DNA of 64,000 nucleotides, from positions 1 through 64,000 of the forward strand of contig RSEE01000069.1 in the NCBI GenBank assembly GCA_003971905.1, written 5' to 3'. Shown here one piece after another: positions 12,830 to 24,100 of the stretch (within the stretch, counting starts at the first letter, position 1; each line of letters begins with the position of its first letter). The translations under genes and the position numbers were made by a program. This DNA comes from Moniliella sp. 'wahieum' (Eukaryota; Basidiomycota; Moniliellomycetes; Moniliellales; Moniliellaceae). The notes under the pieces were generated by a model. That model was not told where the DNA came from. It saw nothing but the letters and a program-made list of their open reading frames with translations, and made no database searches.

Positions 12830-13370
12830 ATGTCGTCGCCCAAGCGTCGGATCGAGACAGACATGAAGCTGTTGACGAGCAACTACGAGATTGGGATCCT
12901 TTCTCTCAGGTGTGTTTTGGTCGAGAGTACACCCACATCCGCACATCCCAACCAGCCCCATTTGCCGATTGGATGTGGAAGATTTATGGAGCTACCAGCG
13001 GAGATGACCCTTACCATCAATAGCCGTCGATTGACTTTCGCAACCAGATATTCCATCCCAACATTGACGAAGTCACAGGCTCCGTGTCTCGATGTGATCA
13101 CAACCGAGGCAGGGACACCCGGCCTCTACGGCCGGATCAATGCATTTGAGTCAGTCCCCGCAGCTGCTGCGTTGGCGGGATGCTGGCCGCCCCATCAAGG
13201 GTGAAGCCGCTACGCTTTTCATCGGTTAGCTCGAAGCTGTAATACCAAAGGGTGAGGGGATATGTGCCTAAGTGCTACGCCTCGTCCGCTGCCGTGGCCG
13301 AGGGTGAGAGAATGAGGAAGAGGATGAAGAGAGCGAGGAGGAAGGCATAGAGATGTCTCATTTAGTGGCG
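12830..13370 (+). CDS. Ubiquitin-conjugating enzyme E2, Ubc8/UBE2H-like, heavily degraded
   Basis: The opening MSSPKRRIETDMKLL is the diagnostic N-terminus of Ubc8/UBE2H E2 enzymes, which in yeast attach ubiquitin to histones in vitro and act in the glucose-induced GID degradation pathway. Later fragments in other frames fit the same fold: WKIY, PSID-FRNQIFHPNIDE, TGSVCLDVI (carrying the expected active-site Cys), a PQLLR-like segment, GEAATLFI, and an acidic tail ENEEEDEESEEEG near 13310-13350. Unlike its neighbours, the damage is more than single-base slips: the block after the active-site Cys (usually NQTWSP) is replaced by unrelated residues, and the region 12905-12975 barely matches. It may be a decaying pseudogene or a very poorly called stretch. 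Confidence 0.6.
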
Positions 13371-13848
13371 AGGACGAGGCTGCCGCATGGACCTCTAACG
13401 GTGCGCTGTCCACTTCCCTATTTTTATCGACCACTGTTGAATATATTGATCCCGTCCTCTGAACATCATCCCACAGATCCAATAGCCGATGAGTCTTTCA
13501 CATGCATGCCAATGCAGGCAGCGTAGTGGTGGTGGCCTTGTCCAGCAACCTCGGCGGGAGAATTGGCGCAGTCCATAGCGTATTTCGTACGCGTGCGGTT
13601 ACCGCGTATAGCTGTTGGTTTTATAGCTGTTGGTCGCGGTTACGCTGCGCGTTTGATTAGGCCGCCGGTCCGATGTGCGGTGTGGTGCCGGCGTCCGCAG
13701 CGGGCGCTAGCGCTGTGCCTGACGCCACGTGTGATGGTAGGGTTGCCGCCCCCTCCTTTCGCCACGCCTCAGGTGAGGCCTCAGGGCACCTGCCCCGCCC
13801 CATCGCGACACGACCCACCACCTTTTCTGCGTTGCAGCTTGCTTAGCC

Positions 13849-14724
13849 ATGGCCGAGTCCAACTACGACTTTTCTACAAGGTCGTCCTCGTCGGCGATGC
13901 CGCCACCGGTGCGTTCCCTTCCGTCCTTGCTCCTCTGCGCTGCTGCTGTGGCTGACAGCGCGCCCGCTCGGCTGCAGGCAAGTCCAACCTCCTGACGCGC
14001 TTTACGCGCAACGAGTTCAACCCCGATCGAAGAGTACATTGGCGTCGAGTTTGCCACCCGCAGCGTCGCTGTCCAGGACAAGGTGATCAAGGCCCAGATT
14101 TGGGATACAGCTGGCCAGGAGCGGTACCGCGCTATTACCTCGGCCTACTATCGCGGCGCGGTAGGTGCGTTGCTTGTCTACGACATCTCCAAGCACCAGT
14201 CCTACGTCAATGTCGCCCGCTGGCTCAAGGAGTTGCGTGACCAGGCTGACAGCAACATTGTCATCATGCTCGTCGGGAACAAGAGTGATTTGAAGCATCT
14301 CCGTGCTGTGCCCACTGAGGAGGCTCAGGCATTCGCTAGTACGTCCCCTCCCGATCTGCTATCCGATTTCCAGTTTGTCGTCCGGTTCTTACCTGACTCA
14401 CCCTCTGCTCTTAGCGGAAAATGGACTTTCGTTCATTGAGACGTCGGCCAAGGAAGCCTCCAATGTCGATCTGCGTTCCAGAAACATCATTACCGGTACG
14501 TCCCCTTCCCCCCCCCCCCCACTTTCCTCCTCTGCGCGCGACCTCTCCTGTCTCACGTCCTAATCGCTAATCGCTTTCTATCTGCACACAGAGATTTACA
14601 ACATCGCCTCCAAGCAGACCTTACAGGATTCGGGCAGCGGGATCAAGCCACTGGTGGAGAGACGATCACAGTGCAGCCCAGTGCCAACGATGGTGGTTCG
14701 GACGCCAAGTCGGGGTGCTGCTAA
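13849..14724 (+). CDS. Rab11/Ypt3 (Ypt31)-family small GTPase
   Basis: Golgi-to-plasma-membrane and recycling GTPase. The P-loop GDAATGKSN is formed across an intron; switch 2 reads [10 protein letters not shown]; the base-binding motifs GNKSDL and [10 protein letters not shown] are intact; and the protein ends GCC, the prenylation site. Exons are 13849-13908, 13978-14338, 14415-14495 and 14592-14724, with introns opening GTGCGT, GTACGT and GTACGT and ending AG. Single-base faults: one T short in the first exon (after NYD), one base short twice around the switch 1 segment near 14025-14040, a compensating loss and gain near 14468-14480, and a frame change near 14660 before the tail [11 protein letters not shown]. 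The stop is TAA at 14722. It lies 0.8 kb upstream of beta-tubulin on the same strand. Confidence 0.93.
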
Positions 14725-15521
14725 CGTTTTGATGCTGGTTTTGTTTTTTTGGCTTGACTTTTGTCTCCTTTCTACTAAGGAATCTACCGCTCCCCCTATT
14801 GCTCGCAATGGCCGGTTGTATGACAGGCAAATGACCTGGCCAACAGAATGCTGGACACGTTGAAATGACGAGGGAAGGCGAGAAGGGCGAGAGGGTGGAG
14901 TGATGTAGTGGCGCGGACACGCTACGATTACGCTATGCTATGACAGTGCGCAGGGGTACTTCTCTGGTCCTAACACTCAACACCACCACTTCATCACTCA
15001 ACCATCACTCAACACTCGACGCAGTGGATGTGGAGGGGGGGGTGGATGGGATTCTGAGGTGCCCGGAACGGGATCTGAGTCGCTGAGCCTGCGCCGACAG
15101 CAGTCGTGGTTGCCACCTGGCTTCCCCCGCGTCGGCTTCTCCCCGCCGCGGCGTTCCTCGCTGGCGGTGCGCGTGGGCGTACTGGCGTAGACCCAGTAAG
15201 CCCGGCGGGCGTAGCCGGCGTAGGCGCCCTGGATGGATGGGGGCGCCGCCGCTCGCTTCCACTGCGTGGGGCCCAGGAGCCCAACAGCACCCGCACCGCG
15301 CCAGTATAAGTGGTGCGCCGCGCGAGCACTTGCTCACTGCCCCCGTGCCTGCCCTGCCGTCGCCTGCGCCCCCCCCGCCCGGCCTGCTTCACTTAAACCC
15401 CCCGCGGGCTTCGCTCCACGACCCCACCACCACCACCGCTATTACCACCCCCACCGCCATCGCATCGCTTCGCACCCCCATACCCATACCCACCTACCCC
15501 ACCCTCCTGCTGCCCTAAACC

Positions 15522-16922
15522 ATGCGCGAGATCGTTCACCTCCAGATGGCCAGTGCGGAAACCAAGTCGGCACCAAGTTCTGGGAAGTCCTCTCGGACGA
15601 GCACGGTATTGACTCGACCGGCAACTACATCGGCAACAATGACCTTCAGTTGGAGCGGATCGATGTGTATTAGTACGTATCCCTATATCGCCTCTCCGCT
15701 ACACCATCGTACCCCCCCCCCCACTGACCTTCCGTCCACGCCAGCAACGAAGCGAGCAACTCCCGCTTTGTCCCCGTGCCGTCCTGGTCGACCTCGAGCC
15801 GGGCACGATGGATTCCATTCGCTCTGGACCTATGGGCGGCTTTTCCGTCCGGACAACTTTGTCTTTGGCAGTCAGGCGCTGGCAACAACTGGGCCAAGGG
15901 CCACTACACTGAGGGCGCTGAGCTGGTGGACTCGGTGCTTGATGTGGTGCGCAAGGAAGCAGAAGGGTGCGACATGCTCCAGGGCTTCCAGATCACCCAC
16001 TCGCTCGGCGGTGGAACGGGTGCGGGTATGGGCACCCTGCTCATCTCCAAGATCCGCGAGGAATTCCCCGACCGCATGATGGCCACCTTCTCCGTTCTTC
16101 TCCCCCAAAGTGTCCGACACCGTGGTGGAGCCCTACAACGCAACCTCTCGGTGCACCAGCTGGTGGAGAACTCGGACGAATCGTTCTGCATTGACAACGA
16201 GGCGTACGATATTTGCTTCCGCACGCTCAAGCTCAAGGCCCCCGGGTACGACGACCTGAACCACCTTGTGTCGCTTGTCATGTCCGGTATCACCACCTGC
16301 CTCGCTTCCCTGGGCAACTCAACTCGGACTGCGCAAACTCGCGGTCACATGGTTCCCTTCCCCCGTCTTCACTTCTTATGGTCGGCTTTGCCCCACTCAC
16401 TGCTCGGGGCAGCCAGCAGTACCGTGCTGTGACCGTGCCGGAGCGGACGCAGCAGATGTTTGAGAGCAAGAACATGATGGCTGCTGCCGACCCGCGCCAC
16501 GGCCGTTACCTTACAGTGGCTGCTTACTTCCGTGGCAAGGTGTCAATGAAGGAAGTGGAGGATCAAATGCAAGCCACCCAAGCCAAGAATGCGGCCGTAC
16601 TTTGTCGAATGGATCCGAACAATGCCAGACCGCCCACTGCGACATCCCCCACGGGCACCAAGATGGCGGTGACGTTATTGGCAACTCGACGGCGATCCAG
16701 GACCTGTTTAAGCGCATTTCGGAACAGTTCTCTGCCATGTTCCGCCGCAAGGCTTCCTCCACTGGTACACCTCCGAAGGAATGGACGAACTCGAGTTCAC
16801 CGAGGCGAGTCCAACCTCCAGGACTGGTGTCCGAGTACCAGCAGTACGCCGAGGCTGGCATCGACGATGGCGAAGAGTACTTGGAAGAGGAGGGCGAGTA
16901 CGAGGCGGAGCCGGAGGCTTGA
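15522..16922 (+). CDS. Beta-tubulin
   Basis: Structural subunit of microtubules. MREIVHLQ opens the protein, then after a one-base loss [20 protein letters not shown]. One intron is read at 15673-15744. The GTP-binding tubulin signature [12 protein letters not shown] is at about 16010-16045, and the acidic tail ([16 protein letters not shown]) ends at TGA 16920-16922. Using family numbering, the benzimidazole positions read E198 and F200 (segment SDESFC) and F167 (MMATFSV), the usual sensitive forms; this is inference from alignment by eye. At least eight frame breaks occur, at about 15545, 15772, 15830, 15862, 16105, 16330, 16600 and 16660, nearly all one missing base in a short run. NEAYDIC lacks the Leu normally found after Ala, an in-frame three-base difference. 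Confidence 0.97.
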
Positions 16923-17480
16923 TTCCTTGTTTTGTGTTTTTCTCCTTTGCCCCCACCACACACCCAGTCCTTTGGCTTCACGGAAACAAAGATTGCTGCT
17001 GCTCCATTATCATTCTTCTCGGTAATGTTAGCGTCTACAGAGTATATAGGGCAATGTTAGGAGCAGTCCGTCTGGATTTAGGCAATGAACCATGAACGTC
17101 CCGTTCCGCAAGGAGTTGGGGCAAGTGATACTCACAGCAGTAAACAGTAAACAGTAATAGACTGTGTTGAATACGTTGAAAGTTGAGCCACTGGCCCGGG
17201 GCTCGTGGATTAGTGGCCAAAACAGTTTTCCCTCCTCTTTCCTTGTTCCGCAGCTCAGCCCCTGGTGGCGACTAGTACCTGTTTGATGTTCCTCGTAGGT
17301 GTTTCTGGCTTGCAAAGGCTACACCTCCACCAGTGCGATTGCATTGCCCTCGAGGACCATCGGCTCCAGGTCTCATCAGAGTTACAACTCTTCTCGCTCA
17401 TTCAGTGAGCAACGGTCATCACTCTCGCGCGCTCCCCATCCCCATCCCCATCCCTCCCCTCTCGTCGTATTTCGTCAACG
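16923..17480. other. Intergenic; left border of the AT-richer island
   Basis: Probable tubulin 3' untranslated sequence followed by non-coding sequence with no recognised gene. A GTTGAATACGTTGAA-like motif near 17165-17182 resembles the dispersed TTCAACG/CGTTGAA repeat seen elsewhere in the window. Base composition turns visibly richer in A and T from about here. Confidence 0.4.
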
Positions 17481-20335
17481 ATGAGCGCCACTGTGAACGC
17501 TACCCTCGGCCTTCAAACCTGGATGGGTCGACGAACAGCTTCCGGCTGCTTTCCTACTGAAGGAATACCTTCGAACGTGCTTCTCAACTGGCCAAGGAAC
17601 AGCTCGGCCAGTACCAAACCCTTTGCCATGTTCTTGAGGGGCAAATAGTTTTGATGGCCACCAAAGGCCACAGCGATGAAACTGGTTTTCAGAACCATCT
17701 ACGACCTCTCTCAGCCCAACTCTATCCCTCGAACAGGAATCGTGATGAAATGGCCGGTGATCATCCAAAGGGGTCCCCAGCGTCTGGGCTTCCCAGACGG
17801 CTGTCGCACGTCACTTGAACGAATTGCGTGGCACCTTCCGCGGTATTTTGCTGGATTTTTGCGATTCATCTTGGTTCTCCTCTTCTTCCCACAAGCAATC
17901 CTCCCAAACGGCTGAATCAGTGGATCCTGTCCTAACTCCACGACAGGTCGTCTCACCTTTACCTGCCGTGGAAACGCTCCCTGCCGTCGCTGTTTCAACT
18001 TCTCCTCCAATCGACGATGAGATCATATCTTGTTGACAAGGCTCAGCTCCATATGTCTGCGGAGTGTCTCGTGGACGTGGCCCAGAATATGTGGGGTGAA
18101 GTGGGCGTATCCGCTGCCATGGCTGTTCTTGACAAGGCCGTTTCCGCAAAGCAATTGACTGAAGTTACTTCGTCGGGTCTGCAGCTGCCGTACCCAGCAC
18201 CACAGATCTGGGAAAGGCCATCGATGATCTTCAAGATTTGATCGACTGGGGTCTCCTTGGAGCCAGGTCAATGATCATGCCGTTCGGGCATTTGGTGCGG
18301 TCCTTGGCGTCCAGGCTTATACGGCCTTGTATCAACGCAATCGTGTAATGGAACAGACCCAAAGACTTTAACTGCTTTGTCCAATCTTACCGACCGTCTT
18401 CACGACGTGGACAAGTTAAACCAGGACAATCTTTTTGGCCATGGATGCCAGCATCTTAACCGTATGGAACTAGCTGTCGAAGGATCTCGGGAGATCATTG
18501 AATTGGGACCTGCCGGCGCACACTATAAAGCTGGTCTAGACGGCAAATTGTTCGTTATCCTTTATGCTCAGCTCCACCGTTCTGTCCATGAATCGCTTAG
18601 TGAGGCTAACATGCCCGCTCTTGCATCCTCACTTTGCCCTTCTGCGACAAAGATACGGCCACTCCTCACCCCAAGAGAAGTTTCCACCATATTGGAACTT
18701 TTTCAATTGCCAATGGGGGTCACGGACTGGGGCTCAGTTTGTCGAACGACATCTTCAATGGGTCCACCGGGTCAACTTGTTACTACTCGCCCTATGAATC
18801 CTGAGCTGCTCCGTCTGGCGGTAATCGTGGCAGGGAAAATAGTGGAATGCTTATCTCGCATGACGGGAAAAATACGAGGATCTTTTGATGCTGGTGCGTT
18901 GAGATGGCCCTGTGAGCCACAGATCGTCTCCGTCGAGAATTACACCGCGAGGGAGTGCTCCACGCGGTGGGGCGTCTCGAGAGGGAGATTCTCTCGCGTG
19001 GCTACCACCTCTTCTGGCGGTGCAGTCTAGCCTCGCGGTACCACAGCAGCTAATCCGGAAGTACCGCCGGGGTTGACCTGGAAGTACCGTCACCTCTTTC
19101 TACTGACCCTCGCGGGACTGCCCTTTGGGCTGCCAGCAACTTGGTTCTCACCCAAGTCATCGCCAGCTGCAGCATCTTTCTGGTGAGTGAACCGGTGTTT
19201 TGCTTTCGTTTCCATTCGTACCCCCCCCCCCATCGGATGTTTCTGTCAAATCCCATTCTCGGTTGCGGGCGCTACGACGTCTACACTTCCGCCTTCCCGT
19301 CTCGTGATAGGACTGCGCGGGAAGTACTTCGGCAGCCATCCTCCCTGAGCGACATGATTCGGGCGCGTGTCCGCCTGTCTTCAAAGATAAGAACACATTT
19401 ACTTCACTCCTCGTATAGTCATGCTTTCTATAGTCCTTACAGATAGAAGGGTCGTACAAGCAATAGCGCTGTCTCTCTCTATATCCATACCGGCACGGTC
19501 CTCCATGTTTTTGTCCATCTCTTTAACCCCTTCACTTGTGGTTCTTTCATTATAATTGGGGGTAAGTGCGTATCTCTGGATGGCCATGGAATCGAGAATG
19601 TGGTGGGACAAGTCATATATCTGTGCCGCAAAGATGACATGCTCCCGCTCGTGGCACGGACGCTAGCTACAAAATGTTTCTTGAACTCTTCCCCTCTCTC
19701 AGTATCACCTCCAAAAGTGCCCATTTCATTGAACCCTCTACCTTTTTGGGACATGAAGGTCCACCGAATCCATGAGCAGGGGAACCAATTTCGCTTGACG
19801 GCAGCTTCCGCCAGCACCTCATCGCTTCCCTGTCTCTTCCCCATCTCATGTTTTCCTTCAAGACGACCGTTCGACCTCCACTAACATTATTGCCCTTCCT
19901 GTTGATCATTTGGCATGCCACATCCCTTTTCTCTTTCCTTCCTCTCGATGCTACCGTACTGGCACCCGACCATTTTTTCCAGGAATTCCTAAATGTGGTC
20001 GACATTTACGTCCAAGGTGATGATTACTCGTGAGCAAAAGTCCGAAGCAGAAAGACGGATACCGAAGCCACCTTCGCCAAATACCGTGCCCGTTTAGTGT
20101 GGTCGGAGGGCATCGTCAGTCCCGGGGCAATACACAAGTTACTTGCTCCCGCGGTTCGAACCTCCGCCGTCAATACTTAATCGCTGTCACCGAAGCGCTC
20201 CAGTTGCTCACAGCCGACGTTAAGGACGCTTACCACTACGCTAATGTGATGGAAGAGGGTTCGTTCGGTCGAGAGGCGGCTGCAGGTGTGGTAAGCCATC
20301 GTATGCACCGCCGGCTTGGGCAATAGCAACGTGAA
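17481..20335 (+). CDS. Unidentified multi-frame coding block (one or two genes)
   Basis: I do not recognise this sequence. Plus-strand coding is suggested by protein-like, mostly helical segments that continue from one frame into the next. Examples are MSATVNATLGLQTW (17481), RASQLAKEQLGQYQTLCHVL (17576-17635), TAVARHLNELRGTFRGILLD (17800-17860), SAECLVDVAQNMWGEVGV (18055-18108), KAIDDLQDLIDWGLLGAR (18205-18260), TLTALSNLTDRLHDVDKLNQ (18370-18425), GSREIIELGPAGAHY (18485-18530), RLEREILSRGYHLFW (18975-19020) and KSEAERR...FAKYRARLVWSEG (20038-20110). An intron may start at 19185 (GTGAGT). Codon use is less GC-biased than in the flanking genes. It could be a fungal gene damaged by sequencing indels, or an old element; I saw no protease, reverse transcriptase, integrase or convincing polymerase motifs. 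Confidence 0.4.
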
Positions 20336-20339
20336 GCCT

Positions 20340-23300
20340 TCAGGACATAGGAACAGGGAGTGGAACAGGACTTGACTGATGGGCCCTTGACTCGATGTGG
20401 CAGAAAGACTATGACCGACGCGACTTAACTGGTAGGACTTGGATGAAGAGTGGGCAGATATTACGAGGAGGAAACGGCTAAGGGGGACGAGAATGCCTAC
20501 TATGCTGGATCAATTGGCCAATAGAGAAGGGAAGAGCGTGCCAATGGACCATGGGAAACCAGGAACGATGCTTATAGACAGAGAGAGAGGAAAACAAAGC
20601 AAGAGAGGAAGATCAGATGAGGACAGCGGAAACGCCAGGAGTTCGGTTTGCCGCATAGGCTAGAGACAGAGAAAGATAGAGGTAAACGGGGACACAGTGA
20701 CAATTGTCGCAAGGATACTGACGACACAGTTAGTGCCCTCCAGAACACTGTGACTACCGACTGATGACTTCAACATTGGCAGAGAGGGGGGAATAGTATT
20801 GTCACGCAGACGCGTGGTCACACTCGGGACCACCATACGTAGTATGTGGTTTGACCAACAGTAAAATTTGTTTAGACTTTTGGAGCGCGTTCTATCGGGA
20901 TGTGGATAGAATAGGAAAGTCGTCGCTCAAATCAGACAAACTCATTCTGACGCAGCATGTAACGTCTCAGCCCCATTACCACATCCGCCTCCAATCTCTG
21001 ATTCTCAGTCCTAGTTCCAGTTGCAATATCCTCAAAAGCTCTTCTTTATCCCGTCCTCCAGAACGTTCACAGCCACGCTACCATCCCAACCGGTAGTACC
21101 TACATGCATCCCACTTGCTACGCAACTGCGACACCTTCCCCCTTTCGCTATGGCCCCATCTTCCTTGTTCATTATTCCAGAAAAACATTCCTAGACCGAT
21201 GCAACCGCCGTTAGTCCCTTAACTTACTCCAATACTTTTGGATATGTCCCTTTGGCGGGTCAACTGTTAAAGTGGAGATGTGTTAACGACCAAATCTGAA
21301 GTACGCTAGCTGCGAAAACGCTGAACATGAAGCTTCCCGGATGATGCTTCCCGGAAGCTTTTCTACCAGGTCATAAACCAGTGCATAACATCCCAACTTT
21401 ATTCACTACATAACAGGCCATAAGCTTCTAGCTATACGCTTGGAAAATGATGTAGGGAGAATGGATATAAATGAGGACCCCAAACATGCGAGCGATCAAT
21501 CGTCGCAAAAAATACGTCAGTATTGGTGCTGTTGCTGATGGGCCATATCTCGATCGCTGGCGATTGGCCAGTGTGCATTCATCTTATCCCGTCGCCTGCG
21601 CACTTTGGTCTGTTTGAAGACAGTATGTTTTTATGCTCACGATGGTTTAACGGCTTCCACCAACCTCCTCGCCATCGGGTCCACGCAGACGCTAACCCAG
21701 ACACCCATCTGTTCTTCAATATAAACAGCTCGCCATTTCAGAAGTCTCGTCGACCAGGGGCTTCTGCTCGTTGGTTCGATCGGTTGCATGTTGCACGGGC
21801 GATCAACTGCCATGATGGTTCTATAGCATTCATCGTTGTGTAATAGTCGGGCAGCGGGGAGAGCAGTGAGAAGAATCCCTGATTAGCTAAGAGGACGGCG
21901 ACAGTTGTTCATTTACAAGAATGCCCACTTAGACTATACCTCTCAAGAGTAAGGTCACCACCCGTTCGCATGGGCTGTGCATCCGGCTATATCAAGACGA
22001 TGGAGCTATGGATATTGACGAAATTCATTTTTCTTCAGTTTCCACAAATTAGTAACATGTGGTGTCGGTGATACTTCAGCTATCATCAACAGACAGTGAA
22101 ACCAAGTGAATTCAACCGCCTATGCCATTGTATCAAAGCAAACCATGCTTGCATTGGTCTCTGCAATGTCGCCCGTCCTGTGGTTGGTCTGCCGGAAATG
22201 TATTAATCAAGCTTGGGTAAAAATGATTTCGCCGGTTGATGCAGACAACATGATGGTACATGAACTTACAGCTGGATAGCCACCAGCATCACACAAACTT
22301 AGATAAAACTGGGAGTATGGGGACGATATGACCGGTGCCCAATCGGTCTCCCCTGTTCTGCATCTTTGATGAAGGTTCGGTCTTACAAATAGGTCGAGAA
22401 CGCAGGTCATTGATCCCCAGCCAAATTGCTTACTGCAAGAAGATAACGACAAAAGAACCAAAATGTATGATTCCATTTCGGAGGAATGGCGCCACCAGTA
22501 CAAGGGCATAGTTGCTTAAAACACACAACAGATGTTGTAAGAGGATCAGACAGATTGAGTTTCGCATTGGCATCCCTAAACAGGCGGTTGTTACTTTACA
22601 TTACCAGCGTATCCAATGAAAAATAGGATGTGATGCAATGCATAGCTGCAATCGATTCTGACTAGGATCTTATATTAGTAGACCTAGCATGATTCGAATC
22701 AATGGAATACATCGCACGAACAAGAACAATTGTTTCACGACTGCACTTACATACGCTGCTACAGCGCACATCAACTCATAATGATCTGTGGCCAAATTGG
22801 CCTCGCCAAGACATGGGGATGGCGAATGGAGAAATGTCAAAAGGGCTCAAGCGACGGTCCAAACTACGAAGTTGTAAATGTGTTTAAGTGGTCCGAAGCG
22901 CCCACTCCATAGCCTGGACGCTGGCCAGATGTCCATAATAGTTGGCTTGTAATGGAAAGGGAAATAGTGCTAAAGCTCATCTTGGAACACCATATCTGAC
23001 GACCATCAGCGGGCGGGATCCATACTGCTGTCCGTCCGGGGGTGTTTAGCACCTTATTTTTGTTTGTCTGTGAAGGACGCGGAAGACTACGATTAGAGTT
23101 TCCTCCATTTCTTTCAGCATTCTTTTTCGTAGGCCAAAGTCCATATTCTCAGGAAAAACCTCACGAATGGGGAGTAAAATGGAACCATGAAACACTTCAA
23201 GTAGTGTATGTTACCTGGCCGAAACGCGTAAACATGCGTCGGGGGTGCTTGGCCCATTCGATGGCCCCCAATATTGATGAGAATGATTTTGTCCGCATGT

Positions 23301-23950
23301 TCATTAGCATTTATGGGTTAGAATTAATTACGAGTTCCAGCCACGAAACCAATCCCTACATTAGTGTGATGAGCTCGAACTATGTGTTCCGGGATGGAAT
23401 ATGGATTCTTGGGTGCTCATGTAGGGAGCGAATATTGCCACACTCTTGCTCGGTGTCCTGCGTTTCTATCTGCTCCGTTGTCGTTACTAAAAATGACTTG
23501 AGACCTCCTGTACGCGTGGTAGTTGTATTCTTACGGTGACACCGGACTAACCAGTTGCAACGACGAACGGGAAGGCTGGTGAAAACGTGAATGGGAGCGA
23601 CAGGTATAAAACACGGGATGAGATGTTTTTCGGATCTGTCGGTCAACGTGAACGCAAAACATGACGCTGAAAGAAAACAACGTAATACACACGCTACGTC
23701 GATGTAGGCCTGTAGTACTGGGGGGATTTGGCCTGACACAAAGGGGACGGGTGTCATGGACACATCTGAGAAGGTGAGTGGTAATGGTCGTGTTTGAATG
23801 GGGGCACGCGGTTCAAAAGTGAGGAGAAAAACGAAGTCATGAGCCAAGGGTGACGTTCTCTTTTTGAGACTACACCATACTCCGCAGCCGTCATTACACA
23901 GCTAGGCCACACGATGTGAGTTACACTGCCGCCCGCCTACACAGCGGATT
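20340..23950. other. AT-richer region without a recognisable gene
   Basis: Only short open frames occur, the longest about 165 codons at 23042-23539 (plus). None resembles a family I know, and none shows convincing splice signals or codon bias. No terminal repeats, target-site duplications or transposase motifs were found by eye. Confidence 0.45.
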
Positions 23951-23954
23951 TCAA

Positions 23955-24100
23955 AAAGAGGTAAAAAATATCAGCGATGTCCGGGGCTGACATCGGCGAC
24001 GTGTTTGCATGGTTTTGAGGAAAATGACGTCAGCGACGTCGAAAAAGAGGTCATTGATGTCAGCGACGGCGCAAAAGAGGTCGTTGATGTCAATGATGTG
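23955..24100. repeat. Imperfect tandem repeat, three to four copies of about 30 bases
   Basis: Units of the form AAAAGAGGTCATTGATGTCA followed by GCGACG repeat at about 23955, 24000, 24045 and 24075, with decay at the left end. Read on the minus strand they give repeated DINDLF and DVADV peptides, but no longer gene is visible around them. Confidence 0.7.

Noticed and set aside
20005..20036. GDD triplet in a VQGDDYS context, like motif C of a viral RNA polymerase
   Set aside because: No motif A or B lies upstream in any frame, the flanking hydrophobic stretch does not fit the palm domain, and a GDD triplet is common by chance.
20110..20185. GGTTCGAACC sequence resembling a tRNA T arm
   Set aside because: The T stem has a mismatch, there is no matching acceptor strand or anticodon arm, and the stretch lies inside the unidentified coding block.
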